64,000 nucleotides of DNA from Closterium sp. Naga37s-1 (Eukaryota; Streptophyta; Zygnematophyceae; Desmidiales; Closteriaceae), in assembly GCA_947471745.1 (NCBI GenBank), contig CANJKZ010000783.1, forward strand, positions 384,501 through 448,500. Reading direction: 5' to 3'. Positions 50,700 to 61,894 of this stretch are shown here, piece by piece; position 1 is the first letter of the stretch; the number at the start of each line of letters is the position of its first letter. The translations under genes and the position numbers were made by a program. The notes under the pieces were generated by a model that saw only the letters and a program-made list of their open reading frames with translations, searched no databases and was not told where the DNA came from.

Positions 50700-51160
50700 T
50701 CCAGGAGGGGCGGCGCGGGGGTCCCCAGGGGTGGCGCGCAGGTCCAGCGGGGCAGCGCGCGGTCCAGCAAGGGCGGCGCGCGGGTTCCACGGGGCGGCGC
50801 GACGGGTGCACGGGGGCGCCGCGATAGGCGACGGGGGGCGGCGCGAGGGTCCCCGGGGGCGCCGCGACGAACGACGAGGGCGGCGCGCGGGTCCCTGGGG
50901 GTGCTGCGACGGACGACAGGGGGAGCGCGCGGGTCCCCGGGGGCGCCGTCGACGGGCGACGGGGGGCGGCGCGCGGGTCCCCGGGGGCTCCGTGACGGAG
51001 CATGAAACCGCTGCGCGCGCCCGGAGCGCGCGGCGGGCAGGAAACCGCCACGCGCCCTGAGCGCGTGGCGGGCAGAAAACCGCCACGCGCTCGGGGCGCG
51101 TGGCGGGAAGAAAAAAAACGTCGCGCGCCACGGGGCGCGCGACAGACAGTACAGCAGTGG
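50700..51160. repeat. GC-rich tandem and hairpin repeats in element H
   Basis: Irregular repeats of about 30 bp built on GGCGCGCGGGTCCCCGGGGG (50,720-51,000), then repeated inverted pairs AACCGCCACGCGC and GCGCGTGGCGGG (51,005-51,130) that could form stable hairpins. No gene. Confidence 0.7.
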
Positions 51161-51205
51161 AAGCAGGTGGGCCCACAGGTTAGGAGCGTAGACGCTCTGG
51201 TAGCA

Positions 51206-51432
51206 TGTTAGAAAGAACTTAGTAGCTAGGAATTCGGGTTTGAGAAGCTAAGGAGAAACATGGGGAGAGGATGAAGAAGTTGGCGAAAGAGGGTTGGATA
51301 ATTAGGAACAAGGGTACAAGTAGGAGCAAGGGTGGGCACAAGGTGCACCACCACCCACAAGAAGCTACACTACACTATTGTTAAAGCTATTGGCAGTTTA
51401 TAAGAAAACATAACAATATATTTTCTTCAAAA
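51206..51432 (-). repeat. right LTR of element H
   Basis: Plus strand TGTTAGAAAG to CTTCAAAA; next to the primer-site-like TGCTACCAGAGC on the minus strand. Confidence 0.85.
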
Positions 51433-51567
51433 ATCCCCCGTGTCCATCTGCGGCTTGCCCGCTCCCTGCCCCCTGCCCGCCTGCTTCTTCTTGAGCCCGC
51501 TGACGATGTCATCGATGTGCAACAACATGCAGGCCGCCTCAATCGCCGTCTTTATCGTCTGCACCTT

Positions 51568-51983
51568 CTGTTGGTGCAACCCTACGGTTTGCACTCGGCT
51601 TGTTGTCCGTGTGCGTGCATGCGTGTGTGCATGGAATGGAATGAGGGCATAAAATAATATATATTTCATGCTTATAATAGTGTGTGTATGATGGGTCATG
51701 ATGTCGAGTGTGTGTGTCAAGTCAATAGCGAATTATCGCTAGTCGCGTGTAACGCGGTCATTCTGTGTGTCCCGCGCGGTTTCTATTTTGTCGTGCGCGG
51801 TTTCTATTTTGTCGCTTGTCGAACGTTCGGCGTGTCGCAGGTGTGTGCAGCAGACCCATCAAGAACTCAAGGATGAGTTTGTGATGAAGAACCCGAGCCC
51901 TGGTGTCAACATTCAAGTGTTCGCGAAGCTCGCTAAAAGGGTACACCTCAAGAAATTAAAGATAGTTACATTACTTTGTGTAG
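51568..51983. other. CCT3 intron sequence up to copia G
   Basis: No confident gene. The plus strand at 51,841-51,958 can be read as QTHQELKDEFVMKNPSPG..VFAKLAKRVHLKK, which has coding-like composition but no family I recognise. Confidence 0.35.
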
Positions 51984-52397
51984 TGTAACATTTCACTTGG
52001 TGTAGACCCTAGTGAAGGGTAGTTTCGAGACCCTTCGTGGTTGGGGACAGTGTGGCACTGTTCCACATCACTGTACCTCGGCTCTTGGGGTTTGTAGGAG
52101 CTGGGAGTCATTCCCAACTTGTAACTCTTGCTAACTCTTCCTATTGTGTGTTCTAAGACTATGTTGCTGCCATAGTGCCGTTTGTTCAAACCAACGCTGT
52201 GTCATCAATACTTGGTGAAATCGTGCGATCTAAATTGCCTATTCTAGGCAACGTTAAGGCGCTCCAGATCCAAGTTAAATAAAGTCATTTGGAGTTGTGA
52301 GCAGATCGCTATGAACGTTTAAAGCCGCTGTGCAGAAATCCGACTGTGCACTCTATCTTCCGTTTTAGGCACATTGGAGCCTACTGTGACTATAACA
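51984..52397 (+). repeat. 5' LTR of copia G
   Basis: TGTAACATTTC to TATAACA by boundary inference from the primer site; a TTAAATAAAG TATA-like box at about 52273. No second copy to confirm. Confidence 0.65.
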
Positions 52398-52398
52398 A

Positions 52399-53440
52399 GT
52401 GGTATCAGAGCCCCTTGGAGCAGCTACGACAATGGCTGGACCTGAGGAAAGGGTTGGCAGAGGTGCTGGAGGCAATGGAGAAGCCCAAGCACAAGGCCAA
52501 GCCCATGATTCAGCCGTGGCGCCCGTGCAACCGACTCTTGGACCTTCAAGGTATGAACCAAGAGTGTTCGGGCTTGACAAGTTCAACGGCGATAACTTTG
52601 CTGAATGGTCCTTCAGAATGGAGAACGTTTTTGACCACTATGATCTGCTGGAGGTGATGGAATGAACGGAGAAGCGTCCCGAGAACGACCCGGAGAAGAG
52701 CCCGTGGGTGCGGAAGAGCGCACAAGGCTACCTCCTACTTGGGCAAGCGTTGGGGAGCAACCAGATCCGTCACATCAAGCCTTTCCAGCGTGATCCAGAG
52801 AAGGGACCAAAGGCATGGGCTGCTCTCAAGGGCTGCTCCTGCAACAGCGGCGGTAGCTGTGGTGTTGGAACGGCAAATGGCGACGCTAAGAATTGAGGAA
52901 GATGAACCCGTGGAAGACGGGGTGCAGAAATTCTTCGACTTGTTGACGCGGCTAGAGGGAGCTGATTTGAACTACAGCGAGCTCCAGAAGAAGACCAAGT
53001 TGCTGGCCCTACTCCCGGAGTCGTGGTCCTCGCTCATCATCAACTTGAACCGTGACCTGGCCCGTCTCTCGCTTGAAGACGTGAAGCGCGCAACCCTACA
53101 AGAGGACTTCCGCCGCCGTGAGTTGGCGAGTGCGGATGGCGCTGGGGCAGCAAGCGTCGGCCGTGGATATAGCCGAGGAAGAGGCAGAGGACGCGGGAGT
53201 GGCGGTTACGGCAGCGACGACAAGAGCTACGGGCGCGGTCGCGGCCGATTCGACGGCGAATGCCATTATTGCCACAAGAGCGGACATATGTGGCGCGATT
53301 GCTACAAGCTCCCTGATGGTTGAATCCCTGCTCAAGGCCAGAAGGGTAGAGGAGCAGGAGGAGGGAGAGGAAGAGGCCGCGGAGGCCGCGGCGGTCGCGG
53401 AGGTGGTGCTGCAAATGTGAAGAGCGAAGATAACGACAAG
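52399..53440 (+). pseudogene. copia G gag
   Basis: Reads FGLDKFNGDNFAEWSFRMEN (typical copia gag start), an in-frame TGA at 52663, a frameshift near 52830, then FFDLLTRLEGADLNY, KLLALLPESWSSLI, Gly/Arg-rich repeats and the CCHC knuckle CHYCHKSGHMWRDC, then another TGA at 53321. The frame continues unchanged beyond it into pol. Confidence 0.85.
52400..52411 (+). promoter_or_regulatory. primer binding site of copia G
   Basis: TGGTATCAGAGC, perfect initiator-Met match. Confidence 0.9.
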
Positions 53441-55795
53441 GACCCGAGCGGCGATCGGTACCCGGGTCTATTCTACTTTGTGTCGACGCAAGTACCAGCT
53501 GGTCCTGAGAAGGATGAAGACCTTGAGGAGCCAGCAGCTGTGGGGAAGGTGACCTTACACCCCCTGGACTATTGGGTGATTGACAGCGGCGCTACCTATA
53601 GCATGACACCCCGCCCCGACTTGCTCACCGAACTCGAGCCGTCACCGGTGAAGCATGTCACATCGGCTTTGGGGCAGCGAGCAGAGGTGAAAGGCATGGG
53701 CAAGACCATGTTCAAGGGTGCTGATGGGAAGATGGTGGGCCTCAAGAACGTGCTTTGGGTGCCCAGCCTTGCTGCTAACCTGATTTCCGTGCGGCGGTTG
53801 GCAAAGGCCGGCATGGACACGAACTCGAAAGGAGCCAAGACCTACACCGCGAGGCTTGGCAAGCGGATTCTATGGGACCTTCACGAGGACAGGGATGTCT
53901 ACAACGAGATGTGGCAGATCCCTGTGGTCCCTATGCCTAAGGAGAGACAAGTGGCAGCAAGCATCAGCACCAAGGGTGAAGCGGTTGGTAGCGGCGATGG
54001 CGCGAACGGTCGCGCTAAGGAGATTGTGTCCAAGAAGTGCAATCTTGGAGGGACCAGCAAGCTCGGTGAACACGAGGAGAGTGGTGTAGCAGCCAAGAAG
54101 CGGCACAAGGGTGAGGAGAACCCCGAGGCAGCAGCGGAGGAGGAGTACGGCGAGAGCATGTGGGGCGCCATTGCGAGCGCGGCATTCTCCAACCCCACTT
54201 CGGCTACGGGGGAATGTGATTGGCTCACCTTGCATCGGCGCATGGGGCATGTGGCCCTGCCTATTTTGCAGCAGCTAGTGAAGAACCAGATGGTTGCTGG
54301 CAAACGTGTGAAGGGGGAGCCCGATGAGGTACTTGGCTGCCCGACGTGCATTCAAGCCAAGTTCACCCGGTTTCCGTTCTCTAGTTCGGAGGCGACGGCT
54401 AAGGCACCGCTTGATGAGGTGGTGATGGACGTGGTGGGCCCCCTGAAGCTTGGAGCTGCTGGAGCTGAGTATTTCCTCACCATTGTCGACGTCTACACCC
54501 GCATGACTTGGGTGTACGTGCTGGCCAAGAAGAGCGACGTGGCTGAAACGTTGAAGACGGATTGGTTCCCGATGGTGGAGCGGCAACAAGACCGTCTAGT
54601 CAAGTCAATCTGCACCGATCAAGGGGGAGAGTTCCTGAGCAAGGAGTTTGGGTTGTGGCTGAAGAGGAATGGTATTCGGCACTCCCTCACCATGCCATAC
54701 TCCCCTGCAATGAACGGCATCGCCGAGCGAGCGAACCGCACAATCACGGAGGCGGCACGCGGGTTGCTCATTGAAGCCGGGCTACCCGACTATTTCTGGC
54801 CTGATGCGGTGCGGAGCGCGTGTGTGGCCAAGAACAGAGCCTTGACTCATGTGGGAGCAGACAAATGGGTGCCCTATGTGGAGTGGCTAGGAAGGAAGCC
54901 AAAGGTGGATATGCTTCGGGTGTTCGGGTGCATGTGCATGGCGCTCGTGCCTAAGCATCTTCGGCACAACAAGCTTGGTGCCAAGGCGGTGTGGGCCGTG
55001 CACTTGGGCATGGCTCAAAACAGCAAGGGGTGGCTTCTGTGGGACCCATTCACCAAGAAGTTCATGGTGAGCAGGGACTGCAAGATCATGGAGAACCTCA
55101 TGTACAAGGATTGGAAGGCGGAGAATGAGGCGAAGATAGGCGTGCGGTTTGGGGAGGTGAAGAGTTCCGGTTTGGAGCATGTCGAGCTGCCCTTGGAGCT
55201 GAGCAGCAGCAGCACTACCACAAGGCAATCTTCCCTTGTGAATGGGGGAGAGGAGGCCAATGATGCAGAGGAAGAAGAGGAGGAGGTGCAGCAAGTGAGC
55301 GAGCGTGCACCGTCACACCCTTCCCGCTCTACGAGTGCTCCACGGATTCGAGCCACACCGCAGCAACGCCAAGGCCTTCAAGTCCCTGCAGCTGAGGAGG
55401 AAGGAAGGGGGAAGAGGAGAGTTCAACCCCCTAATAGGCTGACCTATGATGCGCCGGGAAAGCAGGGCAAGACAGCCCTGGCCGAAGCGGCAATGATGGT
55501 CGGAGACGACGAAGAGAGTGACTACGAGGAGTGTGCCTTCGCGTTCTTCTCTCCGGTGGAGATGCCGGGAGAACCAGCAACTCTCAAGGAAGCATTGGAG
55601 AGTAGTGATGCTGAGGAGTGGAAGAAGGCCATGGAGAGTGAGCTGAAGAGCATCGAGGAGAATGACACGTTTGAATTGGTGGAGCTACCGGAGGGGCGTA
55701 AGGCAATTACGTCCAAGTGGCTCTTCAAGATCAAGTCCGACGCCGACGGCAAGATCGAGCGTTACAAGTCTAGGCTGGTGGCCAAGGGGTACTAG
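53417..55795 (+). pseudogene. copia G protease, integrase and start of RT
   Basis: Protease WVIDSGATYSMT. GAG-pre-integrase LHRRMGHVALP..CPTCIQAKF. Integrase core with all three acids: VVMDVVGPL, CTDQGGEFLS, NGIAERANRTI. Then FGCMCMALVPKH, an acidic linker and the RT start WKKAMESELKSIEEN, ending at a TAG (55793-55795) within RLVAKGY. 792 open codons. Confidence 0.9.
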
Positions 55796-57118
55796 CAAAA
55801 GGAGAAAGTGGACTTCAAGGAGCTGTTTGCTCCAGTGGTGAAGCCGACGACGCTGCGAAACCTATTCGCGGGAGCCGCTATCAAAGGTTGGGTGGTGAAG
55901 CAGCTAGACATCGTAACGGCGTTCCTCAACGGAATCCTTGAGGAGGAGATTTTTATGGCGCAGCCAGAGGGGTTTGACGATGATAGCGGCAGAGTGTGGA
56001 AGCTGAAGAAGGCCCTCTATGGGCTGAAGCAGGCCCCTAGGCAGTGGTACATGAAGCTGCGCGAAGTGTTAGAGGGGATCGGCTTTACCCCCTCAACGGC
56101 CGATCACTCATTGTTCATGCTTGGCGAGGGGGAGCAGAGAAGCTTTATTGTGGTGTACGTGGACGACATTCTGATCTTCTCACCCTCCTCTGACCTTGTG
56201 AAGGAGGTGATGCTGAAGCTTCAAGACAAGTTCAAGTGCAAGTCCCTTGGGGACGTGAACTTTTACCCCGGGCTTCACATCGAGCGTGATGTGGAGAAGC
56301 GGTGCATGCGGGTGCACCAACGGAAGTACCTGGAGGCCTTGGCTGCCAACTTTGGGCAAAGTGAAGGCCATGTGGCTACTCCATTTCCCTCTGGGTTCAA
56401 GTGTGTGAAGGGACCAGAGGAGGAGAGCGTGGATGAAGAGGAGAGGCGCCGTTTTCACTCGTTGGTGGGCAGCCTCATGTACGCGGCAGTCAACACACGA
56501 CCGGACGTCGCGTTTGCTACCGGGCAGCTGGCAAGGGTTGTGCAATGCCCTAATGAGGAGCAGGTAGCAGCTGGAATGAGGGTGGCCAAGTATCTTGGCC
56601 AAACACCGACCGTTGGGCTGCAATACTCGGAGGCGACGCAAAGGCGCCAAAAGGGCGCGGATGATGTAGAACCCGGGCGTTTGTTCCTCACCGCCTACTC
56701 GGATGCTTCATGTGCATCTGAACCAGAGGACATGACAAGTGTTGGAGGGTTCATCTGCTGTGTTGGTGGAGGCCCTACTGCTTGGGAAAGCAAGAAGCAG
56801 GTTGACCAAGCATTGAGCTCGGTGGATTCTGAGTACATGGCACTCTTCCGTGCCGTACGGGAGATTGTGTGGCAGCGGCGTTTGTTGGCTGAATTGGGGG
56901 AGGAGCAACAAGGACCTACTCCTCTCTATTGTGACAGCCAGGGAGCCATTGCTCTAGCGAAGAACCCTGTGTTGCACGGCCTGACAAAGCACATGAGGGT
57001 GAAGTGGCATTGGACGAGGAGCATGGTGGCCGCGGGTGAAGTTGAGTTGCGTTACGTGAAGACGACGGGGCAGCCGGTCGAATTAGGTCTGAGTTGCACT
57101 TACGTGGGTTGTGCTTGA
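55796..57118 (+). pseudogene. copia G RT and RNase H, 3' end replaced
   Basis: Same frame after the TAG: VDFKELFAPVVKPTTLR, QLDIVTAFLNGILEEEIFM, ALYGLKQAPRQW, catalytic VVYVDDILIF. RNase H: YSDASCASEPED, SVDSEYMALF, YCDSQGAIALAKN, KTTGQPV. From 57077 the frame is E LTR sequence and stops at 57118; the usual ADIFTKAL end is missing. Confidence 0.9.
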
Positions 57119-57804
57119 TCCAACTTGAACGAATTACGTGGGTTCAATTCAGTAGCAATTTTGATTGGTTGGTTTCCCAATCAATCCACAATTCCCCGCA
57201 AGTCTCGCTTCTCCCTCTATTCTCAACCAATCAGAATCCCCCCAAATCCCCCTCTCAGCTGGTTCGACGTATCAGACCAGGTGGGGGTTGGGTCCGAATG
57301 TTACAGTTGCCGCCATGCGAAAAGGCATTTCGCCTCTATAAGTAATTATAGAAGCGCGCCTGCGCACGAGAGAACTGCAGGAGTTGCGGGAGTGATTTAT
57401 TATCAGCATGAAAGTCAAGTAATCGCTCGGAACGCGTATGACAAACCAAAATGGGGATACCGTGTAGTCCCATGTATTAGTTAATCTTTCTTACAACAAA
57501 TCTATGTACTTGTACAAAAATTGAAGCGAGGTTGAGGACTTCATTCATGGTAGCTGCTTCTCAGTAATCTGTTGTATAGCGTTTTCTGGTTTGCATCTGC
57601 CGCTCAAAAGTATTCAAGTGGGGACAGGGTGTTATGCACCGGAAAATATGGTACAGTACATGCTTGACAAATTCAATACTCTTAAACATCACCACCGCAC
57701 AGCACCATCACACACTGCCTCTTCCCTCACTCAGCCAGCATTTTTCTGCGGATCAGCATCATCGCCGGTGTCGAGCTGCGGCTTGCCCCTCCCTCTGCGC
57801 CACC
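57077..57804. repeat. 728-bp duplicated segment, right copy
   Basis: Copy of 48701-49428 (E LTR part to 57305, then CCT3 3' flank and tail). Left end is fused to copia G, right end to CCT3 exon start sequence. Confidence 0.9.
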
Positions 57805-57846
57805 CACAAGCTACTATAACACCTTCACTGCATACGGCTCCCGCAC
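57735..57846 (-). pseudogene. CCT3: CCT3 terminal exon copy with internal deletion
   Basis: Minus strand: a CAG acceptor, VREPYAVKV (57846-57820), two stops, then directly the degenerate tail GKPQLDTGDD. The whole IKTAIEAAC...KKKQ centre is deleted. VREPYAVKV matches the start of the conserved CCT-gamma terminal exon that the copy at 51567 has lost. Confidence 0.7.
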
Positions 57847-57929
57847 CTGCCACACAGTGGGCGCATGAAAGCAGGGGGGGGAGGAGAGTCGCAGCACTCC
57901 GTCTATACTGTCTGCACCTTCACAGCGTA

Positions 57930-58063
57930 TGTTAGAATCTAGAGACAGGAATGAATTAACTATGAAAGAATTGGGTACAAGTATGAAACCCTAAAAGGGG
58001 CTGTACCCCATATTGGCTACCCCACTACAGCCTACACATAAATAACATGCATATACTTTGACA
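57930..58063 (-). repeat. 3' LTR of copia F
   Basis: 134 bp, minus strand TGTCAAAG to TTCTAACA; preceded (minus strand) by the CTATGGGGGTG tract. Confidence 0.92.
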
Positions 58064-58287
58064 CACCCCCATAGGCAAAGTGGGGGAGAACAAGGGGTCA
58101 CAAGACCAGTCAAGAGAAGCAAAGCAAGCTCAGGGTGGATCACAACGTCACCACACACACTGAGCACAAGCAAAGGGCCACAAGGCCAGTTCACATGCAA
58201 AGGTATATATGCAACAACAACAGCACAGTGATCTCTACCTAGCAGAGCAAGCATGCAGGTATATATAGATCACGGTACAAACAAAGT

Positions 58288-59607
58288 CTACAGCAAGTGA
58301 GGAAACGTGGGCACAAGGCCTAACAAAGTACAAAAACGCTGATGATCACCAGACGGAAGTGCCTTGGTGAATATATCAGCAGTGTTGGCCCGAGTGGCCA
58401 TGTGCGCAAGACGAAGTTGACCACGCTGCTGCAACTCTCGAGCAAGGAAGTAACATAGAGCGATGTGCTTCGTTCTGTGCTCCAGACTGTGCTCCTGACA
58501 CAAGGCAATGGCGGCCTTGTTGTCTACGTACAGCACTGGAGGAGAACAAGGCCGCTCTCCCAGGTCGATCAGCAAGTAGGTGAGCCAGCGGAGCTCCTGT
58601 GCAGCCATGGCTGTGGCGTAGATCTCAGCCTCACAACTGGAGCTGAGAACTGAAGACGAGCGTGTAGAACGCCAAGAAACTGAACCAGAGCCAAGGCTGA
58701 AGGTGTAACCCTGTGACGACCGCTGCGTAGCCTGGTCGTCAACCCAAGAAGCGTCTGAGTGCCCAGTGAGGACAACGTCGCCCCGTCCTCCAAGCACGAG
58801 CCCCATGCCCGATGTACTGCACAAGTAGCGTAGTACCCTCTTAGCAGCATCCATGTGCACCTTTCGGTGCCGATCAGGAGCCACGTGGCGAGCCAGAAGG
58901 CCAAGAGGGTATGCAAGGTCAGGACGAGTGCAGGTCATCAGGTACATGAGGCAGCCCACTAGCTCTGGGTAAAGACCACTCGGCTCTACGGACTCGTCCG
59001 AAGGTGGAGCTGAGAGCGAGTGACCTGTCGCCAGAGGAGTGGCCTGTGCCGAGGACCAGGTGAAGCCGAAGTGCTGAAGGACCTGCTGCACCATGTGTGA
59101 CTGAGTCAGTGTGATGGTGCGGCGTGCTCTGTCCCGGGTGATCTGCAAGCCAAGGTAGCTGCGCAGTTCACCCAGGTCTGTGCACGTGTGTCTCTTCTGC
59201 AGCTCCGACTTCACCAGATCGAGAGCCTCAGTGTCAGCAGTGGCAAAGACCAAGTCGTCGACGTACACGAGGATGTAGAACGGCGGCAGGGAAGTGTCGG
59301 TGCGCAGAAACAACGACGGGTCAGCAGTCGATGGAGCAAACCCAAGAGCAGCAAGTGTCGTCCTCAGTGTGTCGTGCCACTCACGTGGCGCCTGGCGGAG
59401 AGCGTAGACCGGCCGCCGGAGGCTCCACTGGGTGCCAGGAGGGAACGACCCAGTGAAGCCAGGAGGGCGGCGCAGCCAGATCTCCTCGTGCAGGCTGCCC
59501 TGTAAGAAAGCTGTGCTGAAGTCAAGAGAGTGAATCTTGTAGTCATGCTGAGCGGCAAAGTGCAGCAGCACCCGAAGAGTGTTCATGTTCGGGGTGGGAG
59601 AGAAGGT
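58288..59607 (-). pseudogene. copia F reverse transcriptase (C part) and RNase H
   Basis: Continuous with the upstream frame except for one TAG at about 59608 (EFF stop TFSPTPN). RT FSTAFLQGSLHEEIWLRRP and an intact YVDDLVF loop; RNase H SDASWVDD, CEAEIYAT, YVDNKAAIAL, ending ANTADIFTKALPSGDHQ. The intact YVDD shows what the ancestor of D had. Confidence 0.92.
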
Positions 59608-60337
59608 CTAGAAGAATTCAACTCTCTCTCGCTGACTGAAACCTCGAGCAACGTAACGAGCCTTGAAGACAGGCGGAGAACCCGGCGGCCGCTTCACCCT
59701 GAAAATCCACATGCCACTGACGATGTTCGCCCCAGGAGGGGGAACCTCGTCAACGTAAGTGCATGTGGACTTCCAGGATGCCATCTCTGCATCCATCGCT
59801 GTCTGCCACTGAGAGGAGTACTCGCCCACGATCGCCTCAGCGAAAGAGCGCGGGGTCGGGATGTCTGGAGCATCCGGGTCTCCCTCAGGGGCAAGCAGCA
59901 TGGACACGAGATGAGGCGCAGCGGCTGCAAGACACTCAAGTTGCCGTCTCCGTAGTCTCCAGGGAGACTGCTCACCAGACGCTGCAGCGCCCCCAGGTGC
60001 AGCACCCCAAGACTCCTCACGCCCAGGCTCAGCACCTCCAGGCTCCGCACCCCCAAGACCAGCACCCCCAGGCTCCGCACCCCCAGGCTCAGCACCCCCA
60101 GAAGCAACACCCCGAGCAGGACCACCCCCAGCAGGACCTGAGTCACCAGTGACCTCAACCGGCGCAGTCAATGGAGGAGGGTCTACCTGAGACACACCTG
60201 AAGGAGCAGGACCGGGAGCGGGGAGGGGGGCTACCTGGGGAGCACCTGGTGCAAGGAAGAGCGGCGGGGGGGGGGAGAGGGGCAGTGCGGTAGGGGAAGA
60301 GACGGTAAAAGGGAACCGACTCATCGAACGTGACGTC
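59608..60337 (-). pseudogene. copia F linker and RT N-terminal part
   Basis: Pro-rich and GGAEPGGAEPG repeats, a sharp join at GEQSPWRLRRRQLECLAAAA, where D has over 400 extra codons, then YAEAI-like SFAEAIVGEYSSQWQTAMD and MWIFRVKRPPGSPPVFKAR. A shift near 60,260-60,340 separates it from integrase. Confidence 0.85.
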
Positions 60338-61894
60338 CTAAGAGGGGAAGACACGGCGCGAGGTGGGGTGGTAAAACTGCCAACCAGGCGCGTCATGGAC
60401 AAAACCAAGGAAGACATAGGGAACAGCACGGACGGAGAGCTTGTCCGCGGTGGTATCGCGGACAAAGGCACGAGAACCCCAGACCCGAAACACCGACGCG
60501 TCGCCAACCTCCCCCGTCCACCACAGTGTGGGTGAGGTCTCCGGTAAGGAGACACGGGGCCAGAGGTTGAGCTGATGCGCGGCGTAGCGGACCGCAAACG
60601 GCCACAGAAAATGCGGCGCATGGACCATGGAGGTACGAGCGACCTCCATGACTAAGCCAATGCGGCGCTCAGCAACCCCATTCTGCTGCGGAGAGGCCGG
60701 AAGCGTGAACGTCTGGCAAATGCCCTCTCCACGACAAAAGCTCTGCAAGAGGTCGGAGGGAAACTCCCCACCTCTGTCAGAGTGCAGACGCAGGACAGGA
60801 AACTCCGTCCCGAACCGCTCGCGGAGCTGGAGACGGGCAGCGCGGATCCAAGGGATCAAAACACTAGGGACCTCACCCTTGGTGCGCAAGGGGAAGACCG
60901 TGGTGTAACGCGAGTAGTCGTCAACAACCAGCAGGAAGTACCGCTCGCGGTCCTGCCCACTGACGCGGGCTGGGCCCAACACGTCCATGTGCAGGGTCTG
61001 CAGGGGAGCAGTCGTCGGGGGAAACGAGGAGAAGTGAGGAGCGGCGCGCTGCCGCCCCTCGACGCAGGGAAGACAGGGAGGAGCAGGCGAGGGAGGGAGG
61101 GGAGGGAGAACCCTGGGAAGACCAGAGACAAGGACACGGCGGTGCATGCTACGAAGGCGCTGCACCGAGGGGTGACCAAGACGGTGGTGCCAAAGGAGGG
61201 TCTGGTGCGACAAAGGGCGACACAAGCAGGGGGCCGCTAGCTGATCTGACGCAGACGCGGACGCAGCGACCTGAGGGGACACAGTAGTCAGTGTGTACAG
61301 ACTCGAGCCAGGCGCATGGGTAAACGTAGCTAGGTGCCGGCCCATCCGGGAGCACGTACAGTGGGTCACGCGCTGACCTCCAGGGGTGAACTGGTCAACC
61401 CACTGGTCCTGGAGGTCAGCACCACTCACCAAGTTCGTAGAGAACGAGGGGAGGTGAAGACCAGACAGGGAGCCAGACGGGACCGCCGGAGACGGCAAGA
61501 CCGTGGAGGAGTGCGCAAGGACTGGACCCCCAGAGGGGTCTGCAATAGAGACTGCAATCGGCCGACTGAGCGGCGTGAAGGTGGTGCTGTCGCGAAAGAA
61601 GGAGCGGGAAGCACCTGAGTCAAGTGTGAAGGTGTACATGGCCTCAGTAGGCGCAGTACCAGAGAGAGCAGACTCACCAGTACCTGGAGCAGTAGCCTCA
61701 CCAGCACCTAGAGCAGGAGATGCACTAGCACCTAGAGCAGCAGCCTCACCAGTACCTAGAGCAGCAGGCTCTATACCTGGGTCAGGCGGTACGCACAGGT
61801 AACATGCACCGTCAACACTAGTAGGCAATGCATATATGGCAGTGAGAATAGCATCATAGTGAAGAGCAAAGATATCTACCCTCTGCCTAAGCAA
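60338..61894 (-). pseudogene. copia F protease and integrase
   Basis: 518 open codons: gag end VDIFALHYDAILTAIYALPT, protease FTLDSGASRSFF, HH..CC (WHHRLGHPSVQRL, CLPCVEGR), core LHMDVLGP, LHSDRGGEF, NGVAERRIGL with all three acids, ending at a stop within RRVFPS. The reference for judging the Asp-to-Asn changes in D. Confidence 0.92.

Larger units (their letters stand above)
49549..51432 (-). mobile_element. LTR element H without ORFs (LARD/TRIM-like), inserted in CCT3
   Basis: 227-bp direct repeats at 49549-49775 and 51206-51432; target duplication ATCCC at 49544-49548 and 51433-51437. Minus-strand orientation follows from TGCTACCAGAGC beside the right LTR (10 of 12 matches to the initiator-Met primer site) and a purine tract TTTAGGGGGTG beside the left LTR. 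The interior has no gag or pol and itself contains the TRIM I. It must be mobilised by another element's proteins. Confidence 0.85.
49511..51567 (-). pseudogene. CCT3: CCT3 (chaperonin TCP-1 subunit gamma) terminal exon, split by element H
   Basis: Coding parts 51567-51433 and 49548-49511 on the minus strand, separated by element H. The first part reads KVQTIKTAIEAACMLL, HIDDIVSGLKKKQ and a GRGQGAGKPQM linker; IDDIVSG near the C-terminus is the hallmark of CCT gamma (ATP-dependent folding of actin and tubulin in the cytosolic TRiC ring; this segment is in the equatorial ATPase domain). Removing H and one ATCCC copy joins DTGDD to VDSEQMLAE and a stop, as expected for plant CCT3 tails. Upstream, the usual VxEPYAV start of the exon is replaced by VGLHQQ, so the acceptor side is also damaged. 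The conserved LLRIDD has become LLHIDD. Confidence 0.85.
51984..57076 (+). mobile_element. Ty1/copia element G (3' truncated)
   Basis: Plus-strand copia with a 414-bp 5' LTR, exact primer site, gag, protease, integrase, RT and most of RNase H. It ends inside KTTGQPV at 57076, where gypsy E LTR sequence begins; the polypurine tract and 3' LTR are missing. A different copia lineage from C/D/F: longer LTR, standard zinc knuckle, no low-complexity linker. Confidence 0.9.
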
